DNA of 64,000 bases from JAVJSD01 sp040219575 (lineage in GTDB: Bacteria; Planctomycetota; Planctomycetia; Pirellulales; Pirellulaceae). The number at the start of each line of letters is the position of its first letter. Within the stretch, counting starts at the first letter, position 1. Both the position numbers and the translations under genes were made by a program. Shown here piece by piece: positions 42,897 to 51,415 of the stretch. The stretch spans positions 62,001 through 126,000 of the forward strand of contig JAVJSD010000144.1 of the NCBI GenBank assembly GCA_040219575.1, given 5' to 3'. The notes under the pieces were generated by a model that was not told the DNA's origin, did no database searches, and worked only from the letters and a program-made list of their open reading frames with translations.

Positions 42897-43266
42897 CATC
42901 CGTGTTCAACCGTGGCTGACTCCGCAGGTCGCTTGAAACCACGGATGAAACTCAGCCCGGCGTAGCCGGAACCGAGGTGGTCCGCAGAGGACGCAGATTG
43001 CCGCAGATGATCATGCAGTGCCAGCCAACTGTTTCTTAGACCGTTTGCCAAATCAAGAAGAAAAGACCAAATCGGTTCTCAACTCAAGTATCTGCGTTGC
43101 TAACAGTCGATTCCTGCACTTCCCGCGCAATTCTTCATCACCTCTGCTCTCTCTGCTGACTCCGGTTCCAACTCCGCGGCAATTCCTCCGTTCTCTTCGT
43201 TTCCTCATGTTCCATACTTGGCTGCGGCCGACAGGCCGCGCTGCGGAAATCTGCGTCCTCTGCGGA
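42897..43266. repeat. Mosaic of dispersed intergenic repeats
   Basis: Three families in the 530-bp gap before msrA. First, TCATCCGTG (near 42897) and CCACGGATGAAA (near 42938) in opposite sense. Second, a perfect 19-bp inverted pair TCCGCAGAGGACGCAGATT (42981-42999) and AATCTGCGTCCTCTGCGGA (43248-43266). Third, an inverted copy (43185-43246) of the CGGAG/GTCGGCCGCA unit at 19011. No gene seen in 42868-43397. Confidence 0.7.
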
Positions 43267-43397
43267 CTCCCCGAAACTGCGCGCGGCCGGCGCGCACTTC
43301 GAACGGTTGTTCTACTGAGGAAACACGGTTGGAGCATAACCTTGCGGATCCTCCGCCGTAGGCCGGCGACAAGGTCGATTGGAGAGAGAGCCGCCGT

Positions 43398-44384
43398 CTA
43401 GCGCGGCGGCTTCATCGCGTCGCCGAACACCGCGCGCATCTTCGACAGCGTGGGGGCGATGTGGAAGCGGCAGTACATGCGCGTGGCGTTCTTCGCGTAG
43501 TAGTCCTGATGGTCGTCGCCGGCGACGTAGAACTTTTTGAATGGCGCGATCTGCGTGACGATCGGATCGCGGAACACCTCCGCCTCGTCGAGCTTCTTGC
43601 GGTACTTCTCGGCCTGCGCCCGCTGTTGGTCGTCGTGATAGAAGACGACCGAGCGGTACTGCTCGCCCACGTCGCTCCCCTGCCGGTTAAGCGTGGTGGG
43701 GTCGTGCGTCCGCCAGAACACTTCCAGCAGCTTGGCGTAGGAAACGACCTCCGGGTTGTAGGTGATCTGCGCCACTTCCGCGTGCCCCGTCGTGCCGCTG
43801 CAGACTTGGTCGTAGGTCGGATTCTCCACGCGTCCGCCGCTGTAACCCGCTTCGACCTTGACCACCCCCTTCAAGCTCTCGAAGTACGCCTCACTGCACC
43901 AGAAGCAACCGGAGCCGAACGTCGCCACGGCCAGCTTGGGAGGCGACGCCGGCTCTTGCGACGCCGGCCCTTGCGACGCCTGCGGCCGATCACCGTCGCC
44001 GGTGTCGTCGCCGATGACGTCGCCCGCGATCACGCCGTCGGCCGCGCTGTCGGCCGCACCGTCGGCCTGCTCCGGCTGCACGTCTCTCGACGAACGCTCG
44101 TTCAACGAATCGCCGCTCGACGCCGGTTCCTCGTCGCGCGCGGGTTGGGCGTCGTCGCCCGGCGCCGGCTCGTCGGCCGCCTTGTCGGCCGCCTCGCTCG
44201 GCGCATAGTCCTTCGCTACGTCCTTCGCTTCGTCCAGAGTCGGAAACGCGGCGGCCGCATCGAGCTGCTCGCCGTGACCGACGCGGCCGCGCAGCACGTG
44301 AAATCCGTAGCCCGCCACCAGGCCCAGGGCGATCCCCAGCGCCAGCAGACGCCGGCCCGAGGGTTTGTTGAGGGAATTCAGCAT
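43398..44384 (-). CDS. msrA: Peptide-methionine (S)-S-oxide reductase, membrane-anchored
   Basis: 328 residues. The catalytic domain (about 150-328) has the MsrA signature GSGCFWCSEA with nucleophile Cys160, GYSGG, and GHAEVAQ; resolving cysteines are not clear. It reduces methionine S-sulfoxide with thioredoxin. Unusually it follows a single membrane helix (about 11-30) and a 110-residue acidic, Ala/Asp/Glu-rich low-complexity linker, so it probably works outside the cytoplasm. ATG 44384 is chosen so the anchor begins near residue 10. Divergent from the sulfotransferase. Confidence 0.9.
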   Translation of the reverse strand: MLNSLNKPSGRRLLALGIALGLVAGYGFHVLRGRVGHGEQLDAAAAFPTLDEAKDVAKDYAPSEAADKAADEPAPGDDAQPARDEEPASSGDSLNERSSRDVQPEQADGAADSAADGVIAGDVIGDDTGDGDRPQASQGPASQEPASPPKLAVATFGSGCFWCSEAYFESLKGVVKVEAGYSGGRVENPTYDQVCSGTTGHAEVAQITYNPEVVSYAKLLEVFWRTHDPTTLNRQGSDVGEQYRSVVFYHDDQQRAQAEKYRKKLDEAEVFRDPIVTQIAPFKKFYVAGDDHQDYYAKNATRMYCRFHIAPTLSKMRAVFGDAMKPPR

Positions 44385-44799
44385 GTCTTCAGATCGCTGC
44401 AGGATTTCTTGTAGACGGCCGTCGACGTCGACTTCAACGTCCGTCGTACCAAGGCGGCCGCAAATCGGCCCACGTCTTGAACCAATTCTAGGAATCGACG
44501 TCGCCGCCGTCTGCGCATTGTGCGGCCCCACGATCTCCATCGCCCGATTTCGCGGCGATTTTTTCGCCGTTTTCGGGTCAGATCTCCCTCGCGGCCCCGT
44601 TTTCAGCCTCGGTCACAGGAGGAAATAACGTGTCGGGAAACCCATTCGCACCACGCCGACGTGAGGGGGGTGCGCGCCGTCGACACTTCGTCCGGCGGCG
44701 CGTCGCGCCGTCGTTGGTCATGGGGCCGGCTCCTCTTGTGCGTCTTGCCGGCGCGGCCATACGCGGCCGCGCGAATTTCCACAAGCGGGAGCCCGATCC

Positions 44800-46047
44800 G
44801 TGTCGAACCAACAACCGTTGAATCGCTATCCGTCCTGGTCCCCCACCTTCGCCCACGGCCTGCGCACTGGCGACTGGCTGAAGCTGGCCGCCCGAGCCCG
44901 ATTCCGCATCGCGCCCTCGTGCATTCCCCGGGCCGCTGCCGTCACGCTCTACTCGCTGTTCAACACGGCGCTCGCCGCCGCCGACCGCAGCGTGTACGGC
45001 CGCCGCGTCGAGCAGACCGAACTCACCGCCCCGCCCGTGTTCATCATCGGCCATTGGCGAACCGGAACGACGCTGCTGCACGAACTCCTCGCCCGCGACG
45101 AGCGCTTCGCCTGCGCCAACACCTACCAGTGCATGGCGCCGCACCATTTTCTGTTGACCGAGAACCTGCTGTCACGCGTGTTTCGCCTGCTCGCTCCCGC
45201 GCGACGCCCGATGGACGACATGCCCGCCGGCGTCGAGCGCCCGCAGGAGGACGACATCGCGCTGCTGGCGCTGGGCGCGCCCACGCCGCTGCGCCGCGTG
45301 GTGTTTCCCAACGAGCTGCTGCGCGACGCCGACATGCAAAGCGCCGACATGCCGGGCGCCGACATGCCGGGCGCCGACATGATCGACGGGGACGAGTCGG
45401 ACGAAGAAAGCATGGCCCACTGGCGCGAGGCGATGTCGCAGTGGCTCAAGCGGCTGACGACCCGCCATCAAAAGCGACTCCTGCTCAAGTCGCCGCCGCA
45501 CACCGGCAAGATCGCCCAGCTCGCCGAGTTGTTTCCCGGCGCCAAGTTCATCCATCTCGTCCGCAGTCCGCACGAGGTGTTCGACTCCACGCGCCGCCTG
45601 TGGCGCGCCCTCGACCAGGCCAGCGGGATGCAGATCGCCCATCACCGCGACCTCGACGAGCAGGTCTTCACCACCTTGCGGCGGATGTACACCGCCTTCG
45701 AGCGGCAGCGGCCCCGCATCGCAGCGGACAACCTCTGCGACGTCGCCTACGAGCACCTGATCGCCGATCCCCTGGGCGAAGCCGAGCGAATCTACACCCA
45801 TCTCGCCCTCGGCGACTTCACCCCCTGTCGCCCGCCGATGACCGCCTACCTGTCCACCCTCCGCAACTACCGCCCCAACCGCCACCAACTTGATGCTGCG
45901 CTTCGGCGGAAGATCGACCACCGCTGGGCCGACTACGCGCAATTGCACCAGTCGCTGCTGCAACGCGACGATTCCCCCCAATCTCCCCCCCGCCAGCCTC
46001 CAGCGACCGCGTCTGCGCGCAACTCCTCCGTCACTTGCTCGATGTAG
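44800..46047 (+). CDS. Sulfotransferase family protein
   Basis: 415 residues, GTG start with GGGAG 8 bp upstream. The PAPS 5'-phosphate site is IIGHWRTGTTLLHELL (about 82-97); the 3'-phosphate site is LVRSPHEVFDSTRRLW. Transfers sulfate from PAPS to a carbohydrate, lipid or tyrosine acceptor not deducible here. A short ADMPG repeat (about 175-195) is inserted before the catalytic core's second half. The last ~35 residues are Ser/Pro-rich and overlap a possible remnant on the other strand, so the true end of function may be earlier. Confidence 0.8.
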   Translation: MSNQQPLNRYPSWSPTFAHGLRTGDWLKLAARARFRIAPSCIPRAAAVTLYSLFNTALAAADRSVYGRRVEQTELTAPPVFIIGHWRTGTTLLHELLARDERFACANTYQCMAPHHFLLTENLLSRVFRLLAPARRPMDDMPAGVERPQEDDIALLALGAPTPLRRVVFPNELLRDADMQSADMPGADMPGADMIDGDESDEESMAHWREAMSQWLKRLTTRHQKRLLLKSPPHTGKIAQLAELFPGAKFIHLVRSPHEVFDSTRRLWRALDQASGMQIAHHRDLDEQVFTTLRRMYTAFERQRPRIAADNLCDVAYEHLIADPLGEAERIYTHLALGDFTPCRPPMTAYLSTLRNYRPNRHQLDAALRRKIDHRWADYAQLHQSLLQRDDSPQSPPRQPPATASARNSSVTCSM

Positions 46048-46268
46048 ATACCCCGTAGCTTTCCATCGCCGCCGTTGGTCGACAATTCCATCCGCGCGCC
46101 GAGAAGCCAGGATGCGAAGCAGCGGATGAAGCCCACGCCCAACGTGCGTCGGGAGATTTCACCGAGGCGCGCCAGCATGACACCGCAACTTGCGTCGAGG
46201 TGTCGGACCGATGCGCGCAAGCATCGGTCTCGCATTCTCCGTCGCCTCTTATTCAGTGACTCAGTCAT
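45933..46268 (-). pseudogene. Possible histidine-kinase ATPase-domain remnant
   Basis: A 111-codon frame whose middle (LGVGFIRCFASWLLGARMEL then a G-G-D-G stretch) follows the end of HATPase_c domains (G-L-x-L-V-x-x-L-x-x-x-L-G-G-x-x-x-x-S-x-G-G-x-G). N- and C-terminal parts do not, and it overlaps the sulfotransferase tail. May be a fragment left at the border of the island that begins at 46293. Chance similarity is possible. Confidence 0.25.
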
Positions 46269-46292
46269 TCAGCACGACGGCAGTCGCAAGCG

Positions 46293-47459
46293 CTATATTG
46301 GGTTGCCGTCTCCAGCAATCAAGTACTCCTCTTCCGGCCGGTCCATCCGTGACACGGCCGAGTATTCGTAGGTTAGGTTTGATACTTGGACGGCCTTTGC
46401 ACTTTTTTCCACGTACTTGAACGAGGAAGTATCGAACACCGCAAGATTCGATCCGGAAGCAACCGAACTTCGGTACATGACACCTTCGCACGCAAGGCGG
46501 CGGAACGCATCCGAAAGGAACTGCGTGAGCGAATATTTCTCACGATCCTCCGGAACAACGGGCAGGCTGAGCAGAGAGTCGATCGATTTCAGCAGCAGGT
46601 ACTGATCGAGCAGCATATCCGACGTGTAGTAGTCGAGGATGGAGACCTTTGTTAGGTCTGCCGCCTGGATCGTGCGCATGCTCTCAAAGCCACCAACCGA
46701 CACATAATGACCGGGGTGTGGCCTCACTTCACAGATAGCTGTTTCTTCGTTTGTGCCAAGGTAAAGGAAAGAGACACCGGGTCGGTTCAGCCTGCCACTG
46801 CGCGCGAGCGGTGGGGGCGGTGCGCCAAGTTGGCCTGCCGAGTACGGTCGAAAATGCCATTCATCGCCCCATGACATGAGCGGCATGGCCTTCCGGTCGT
46901 ACCCAATTCGAGCTCGGTACATGACCGTTCCCGACGCAAGATCTGTCAAGAGATTCGATATGTGCGGTCGGAGTAGCGCATCGACTTCCTTTTCGAGAAG
47001 GAAATGATTTGTCGTGTGGAGCCTCTTTTTAAGCTTTTCAAGCTTTGGGGACAAGTCACTCTTCAGCGAACGCAAAAGTGGCAGCTGTTGTCCATCTGCG
47101 TCGTATCCGGCGAACAGGCTGATTCCCTTGTCATAGTCTTCGTAGCCTTTCTCGACAAAACATAAGATGAGGTCCTCGTAGAGTTCTTCGTCCCAGTGCG
47201 GCGAGTAGTTTGTGATCTCATTCTCGGCGAACAACAATCCCTCTAAGCCACCCCCTCCCCAGTGTGGATTGTACTCCCATTCGGAGTAGTGAAGGCGAAT
47301 CAATGCCCGAACTAGGCTCCGCAGTCCAGGATCGTCGGCGTCCAATGCGTTTGCATCATCGGAGCCACAGATTTCGCACCGGGGAATTCGACTAGAGCGG
47401 CTGAGGATGAATTCTTTCAGAATTTGGTCCTTGGCACAGTTCGAACACATCAAGGACAT
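46293..47459 (-). CDS. RES-domain protein with N-terminal zinc/HEPN-like region
   Basis: 388 residues. N-terminal Cys4 cluster (Cys5, Cys8, Cys28, Cys31) and an acidic helical region (about 40-175) resemble the HEPN_RES_NTD module. The C-terminal RES domain shows Arg182/Arg184 (VMYRAR), Glu239/Glu240 and Glu244 (NEETAICEVRP) and Ser331/332 with Asn338 (YRSSVASGSN), the residues giving RES its name. RES toxins degrade or phosphorolyse NAD+, so this may be an NAD-depleting effector; no Xre-type antitoxin lies beside it. ATG at 47459 has AGGAG about 10 bp upstream. Codon use is visibly less GC-rich than its flanks. Confidence 0.8.
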   Translation of the reverse strand: MSLMCSNCAKDQILKEFILSRSSRIPRCEICGSDDANALDADDPGLRSLVRALIRLHYSEWEYNPHWGGGGLEGLLFAENEITNYSPHWDEELYEDLILCFVEKGYEDYDKGISLFAGYDADGQQLPLLRSLKSDLSPKLEKLKKRLHTTNHFLLEKEVDALLRPHISNLLTDLASGTVMYRARIGYDRKAMPLMSWGDEWHFRPYSAGQLGAPPPPLARSGRLNRPGVSFLYLGTNEETAICEVRPHPGHYVSVGGFESMRTIQAADLTKVSILDYYTSDMLLDQYLLLKSIDSLLSLPVVPEDREKYSLTQFLSDAFRRLACEGVMYRSSVASGSNLAVFDTSSFKYVEKSAKAVQVSNLTYEYSAVSRMDRPEEEYLIAGDGNPI

Positions 47460-47851
47460 TTTGTCGTGACTCCTAAATGGTTGCGGCTGATGCGGCCACG
47501 ATGGAGTTGCGGAGGAATCAACCATTCTACCGGATAAACGCTGACACGACAGAGTCGATCGATCGACGTTCAAGTGAATAGGCGCGTCATCGGGTTGAGT
47601 TGTTGAGCCAAGCGTGCGACGAGCGCGCTGAACTCAAGGGGATGTTGCCCTATGGACTCATTGGGCACCTCGTTCGACGAGCGGGGCGCCGGGCAGTCTT
47701 TGCGCGTCGGCGTGTCGGACCGACGCCGCTTGGTGCGCGCTCAGGACACGCCCCCTTTTCTTCAGCGAGTCTGGCCGTCAATCCCATTCGACGTGCCGCG
47801 CAGAACGCCAGTTGAACGGCGTCCCTTTTGGCAGACGTTACTCAAAGGCGT

Positions 47852-48769
47852 CTACGCCCGATTAAGTGACGCGGCCATTCGTGTGACGATCTCACTGAAT
47901 CTGGTCGCCACTAAGTAGGAACGTTCTTCATTCCAATGCGTAATGATCCCAGCCAGTCGCGCCGATTCAGGCGACCAACGGTCCAGCGACCAAGCCGCTT
48001 CGGCGGCACCGAATCTCCAGACGGGGCTGCCGCTCAATCCAAACGCACCAAAGGGTTGCTTTCCCGGCAAGCTCGGCAAGTCGACGTACAGCCCGGCATG
48101 CTCCTGCAGGATTCCGGCACTGGTCACGAGTTCGCCTTCCTTCGTTTTCAAGGGGCCGGTCGGTTCGTCGAAGTTGAGACAAAACTGCCAGGGCTGTAGT
48201 AGTTCGTCCGGGATCGGCGGATAACCAGCGATCTCCGCGAAGGGCTTCCACAGGGGATCTTGGGCCTGACTGTGACGAGGTCGGACCCAAGTGCAGTGCG
48301 TGTAGCCTTCGGAGATACTGCCCGGAAGGAAGGTTGAGAAGCGGGACAATCGCGCCGGGAACCCGTACACGAGCATGTAATCACCGGCCATGACGGCGGG
48401 CTCCTGGCGATCGCACCAGTCGCCCGGCCAAAAGACACTTCCCTCTCGGACTGTAATCTCGTTATCAGGCATGATGACCGCTATATCAATGTCGGCGAAT
48501 CGCAAATACTGCCCTTGAAAACCACCCGGGGAGGCGCTGATTCCGGCGCACCGATAGTCATCGGACTTCTCGATCTCGGTGAGGACATGGTTCGCGGTGA
48601 CAAATGCTTGTCGTCCCTGCATGCGGCACATCACAGCCGTGCCGCGGTGGTCGGCCGGACCGCCATCTTTGCGAATGCCGAGGATGCGGGTCACGCTCTT
48701 GGCCACGAATTGCGGCAATACTTTTCCCACTTCAAACAAAAAGTTCGTGTGAGGTCCGATTTCGGACAT
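47852..48769 (-). CDS. Trypsin-like serine protease, 305 residues
   Basis: A chymotrypsin-fold catalytic triad is visible: His61 in VTANHVLT, Asp95 in FADIDIAVI, Ser246 in GLSGSPVW (in place of GDSGGP). No signal peptide or membrane segment, no PDZ domain, so a cytosolic protease. Such stand-alone trypsin-like domains are frequent in bacterial conflict systems as sensors or effector activators, an inference here. ATG 48769 has GGGAG 7 bp upstream. Lies between the M41-like gene and the RES gene on one strand; the 392-bp gap to RES holds no convincing gene. Confidence 0.75.
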   Translation of the reverse strand: MSEIGPHTNFLFEVGKVLPQFVAKSVTRILGIRKDGGPADHRGTAVMCRMQGRQAFVTANHVLTEIEKSDDYRCAGISASPGGFQGQYLRFADIDIAVIMPDNEITVREGSVFWPGDWCDRQEPAVMAGDYMLVYGFPARLSRFSTFLPGSISEGYTHCTWVRPRHSQAQDPLWKPFAEIAGYPPIPDELLQPWQFCLNFDEPTGPLKTKEGELVTSAGILQEHAGLYVDLPSLPGKQPFGAFGLSGSPVWRFGAAEAAWSLDRWSPESARLAGIITHWNEERSYLVATRFSEIVTRMAASLNRA

Positions 48770-48959
48770 GGTGCACTCCCAAAGAAATCGCGTGATCGCC
48801 CGCCAATCTACTTCGGTCACATCTGCCGCGAGCCACGACGGGGAAAGGGAGAATCGCCGTCAGCGTGACCGCTAAAGGTGGACTGTCTCCAACAACACAC
48901 AGAGCAGGCTGATGAGCCGGCAGGGGGCTCGCCACTCAGCAGCCTACAGATCTTCTGCG

Positions 48960-49541
48960 CTAACGTAGGCCCAGGATCGTCTCGATTTCGTCACGGCCAA
49001 TTGACTGCTTTTTGAGCAACACGTTGGCGAGCTTATCGATGTCGGACCAATACCGTTCGTTCTGGACGATGCTTACCACGACCCCCAGAGACGTCTGCAA
49101 TGACCAGCGATCCCGGTAGGGCGGTGTCATCTGACGTACGTCACTGATGGAGATCGCACTGACGGCCTGCTGCCCACCTTCGGTTGGAAAGTTGATCTGA
49201 ACCGCAAGTACCTTTTCTTTGTTTCTGGCCACCTTTTCAGCCTCATCAACATAGTCCTTAACCTGCTCAACGAGGTCGCCAGTGACTATCAGCTTCTCTT
49301 CCGGGAAGCGGCGGTTGGCATCGTGCCTCGCCTCCGCCGCGATGCCGGCAACCGCAATCGTCGTCCAAGTAAGCAGATTTTGGTAGTCAGGCACAATGTC
49401 GGTCGTGCCGCTCCAGCCGTCATCTTCCTCGTGAATGTCCATCCAATTCACGATTCGTCCAGCATCTCGCACGGCAACGTAGCAGTGGCCGGCCTCGTGG
49501 TATGCAGCCTCTTCGGGCGTAGACTTCTTCTGATCCGGCAT
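48960..49541 (-). CDS. Stand-alone M41 (FtsH-type) metallopeptidase-like protein
   Basis: 193 residues, ATG 49541 with AGGAG just upstream. The zinc motif HEAGH (15-19) lies near the N-terminus as AAYHEAGHCYVAV, matching FtsH, and TGDLVEQVKDY (87-97) matches the part of FtsH (T-G-x-x-x-D-L) that carries the third ligand. There is no AAA+ domain or membrane helix. It may be a small protease, or act with the trypsin-like protease and RES protein next to it. Function inferred only from motifs and context. Confidence 0.7.
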   Translation of the reverse strand: MPDQKKSTPEEAAYHEAGHCYVAVRDAGRIVNWMDIHEEDDGWSGTTDIVPDYQNLLTWTTIAVAGIAAEARHDANRRFPEEKLIVTGDLVEQVKDYVDEAEKVARNKEKVLAVQINFPTEGGQQAVSAISISDVRQMTPPYRDRWSLQTSLGVVVSIVQNERYWSDIDKLANVLLKKQSIGRDEIETILGLR

Positions 49542-49855
49542 GAGCGTTCTCCTGTTTCATTGCCGCGAGAAAACACAACGTGATTCTACATGATGACCTG
49601 CCAACGCGTCACACTATCGCATTGTGAATGCATTGTCACTTCAACGTAACCAGCACGAGGATTTGAAGTGAGGACAGTCGCGCAGGAAGGATTCTGACAC
49701 TGCTTCGGTCACATCGCCCGAGGCGTCCAAGTCCACACCAGTTCCGTGCTTCGGTGTTCACGACCGAGGCACGACTGAGCGAATCGCCAACCTGCCGCGG
49801 TCTCGCGCACCGCCGAAGCAAAAGCTTCACTGCGTTCCTGTTGGCGGCCTCAGTG
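49542..49855. other. Intergenic stretch between the island and the DUF1501 gene
   Basis: About 310 bp with no supported gene, repeat or terminator. Composition moves from A/T-richer (island side) to GC-rich. It may contain the island border. Confidence 0.4.
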
Positions 49856-51415
49856 CTACGCCAGCACCTCTTTGATCACGTGTCCGTGGACGTCGGTCAG
49901 GCGGCGGTCGAGGCCGTTGTGGTAGTAGGTCAGGCGCGTGTGGTCGATGCCCAACAGGTGCAGGATCGTGGCGTGGAAGTCGTAGAGCGTGGTGGGGTGC
50001 TCCGCCGGTTGGTAGCCGACCTCGTCGCTCGCGCCGTGATGATGGCCGGGACGCAGGCCGGCGCCGGCCATCCAGGCGGTGAACGTCAGCGGATGGTGGT
50101 CGCGGCCCAGGCCGTTTTCGCCCTGCGTGAACGGCGTGCGGCCGAACTCCGACGACCAGAAGACCAGCGTGTCGTCGAGCATGCCGCGGCGTTTGAGGTC
50201 CTGCAGCAGCGCCGCGCACGGCTGATCGAGCAGCACGCCCTGGTTGTTGTGGTTGCGGACGAGGTCTTCGTGCGCGTCCCAGTTGATCCGCGGCGAACCG
50301 AGCGCCCCGCCGTTGTAGATCTGCACAAAACGCACGCCGCGCTCCAGCAGCCGCCGCGACAGCAAGTAGTTCCGCGCCGAGGGAGCCAGGGCTGGGTTGT
50401 CCAGGCCGTACAACCGCAGCGTCTCGTCGTTCTCGTCGGAGAGATCGACCGCCGCGGGAACGCTGGTCTGCATCCGGGCCGCCAGTTCGTAGCTGCGCAG
50501 TCGGGCCGCCAGTTCGTCGTCGCCGGGATGCCGGGCGGCGAAGTCGCCGTTGACCTTGGTCAACAGCGCCAGGGCGTCGCGCCGCTCATCGGCCGAAACG
50601 AAGTCGGGGGTCGACAGGTTGGCGAGCGGCGACTCTCCCTTGCCGGTGCGAAACGCCGCCGCCTGATGTTGGGCCGGCAGGAAGCCCTGGCTCCAGTTGT
50701 TCGTGCCGCCGTTGGGTAGGCCGCGGGGGTCGGGCAACACCACGAACGTCGGCAGCTCGTCATTCATCGATCCCAGGCCGTACGACAGCCACGAGCCGAG
50801 GCAGGGGAAGCCGCTCTGGGTGAAGCCCGAGTTCATCTGGAAACAGGCGGGCGTGTGCGACGAGCTTTTGGTGACGAGCGTGTGCAGGAAGGTGAGGTCG
50901 TCGACGCACTGGGCCAGATGCGGCAGCAGCTCGCTGACCCACGCGCCGCTGTGGCCGTGTTGGCGGAACTTGTAGAAGCTCTTTCGCAACACGCCGACCT
51001 TGCCGAAGAACGGATCGAGCGGGCCCTTGCCGGTGAGTTTTTTTCCGTCCAGCTTCTCCAGGGCCGGCTTGTAGTCGAACGTGTCGACATGGCTGACGCC
51101 GCCCGGCGAGAAGATGTGGATGCAGCGCTTCGCCTTCGGCGGATGATGCAGTGTCTGCAGCACGCCCGGCGTGCCGCGCATCGCGGCGGCCTGCTCGGCG
51201 GCGCCTTCCTGCCGCAGCAACATCGCCAGCGCGATCGCGCCCAGACCGGAAGCGGCGTCGCCGAGAAACCGCCGGCGATCGAGCGAGTCGGCGTCGGCGA
51301 AACTCCGTAGCCGACGCTGCCAGCGTCGGTGCTGTTGCGCACGGCTGCGGCGGACGCTGGCCGCGTCGGCTACGGGATCTTGTGGGGCGCGCGGCATGTC
51401 GTCGTTAGGGTGCAT
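49856..51415 (-). CDS. DUF1501 family protein with twin-arginine signal
   Basis: 519 residues. A twin-arginine segment (RRRFLGDAASGLGAIALAML, about 45-65) precedes the DUF1501 domain, with GGVSHVDTFDYKP, SSHTPACFQMNSG and FGRTPF followed by GRDHHP, an arylsulfatase-like fold. Exported folded, probably to the periplasm. Pairs with DUF1549/DUF1553 proteins in planctomycetes; the two genes here overlap by 11 bp and are surely one operon. ATG at 51415 is preferred to GTG 51427. Function unknown, though a role in polysaccharide breakdown is often proposed. Confidence 0.85.
   Translation of the reverse strand: MHPNDDMPRAPQDPVADAASVRRSRAQQHRRWQRRLRSFADADSLDRRRFLGDAASGLGAIALAMLLRQEGAAEQAAAMRGTPGVLQTLHHPPKAKRCIHIFSPGGVSHVDTFDYKPALEKLDGKKLTGKGPLDPFFGKVGVLRKSFYKFRQHGHSGAWVSELLPHLAQCVDDLTFLHTLVTKSSSHTPACFQMNSGFTQSGFPCLGSWLSYGLGSMNDELPTFVVLPDPRGLPNGGTNNWSQGFLPAQHQAAAFRTGKGESPLANLSTPDFVSADERRDALALLTKVNGDFAARHPGDDELAARLRSYELAARMQTSVPAAVDLSDENDETLRLYGLDNPALAPSARNYLLSRRLLERGVRFVQIYNGGALGSPRINWDAHEDLVRNHNNQGVLLDQPCAALLQDLKRRGMLDDTLVFWSSEFGRTPFTQGENGLGRDHHPLTFTAWMAGAGLRPGHHHGASDEVGYQPAEHPTTLYDFHATILHLLGIDHTRLTYYHNGLDRRLTDVHGHVIKEVLA

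Noticed and set aside
47652..47918. An 88-codon plus-strand frame between the RES and protease genes
   Set aside because: Overlaps the end of the protease gene, lacks a well-placed ribosome-binding site, and the product has no recognisable character.
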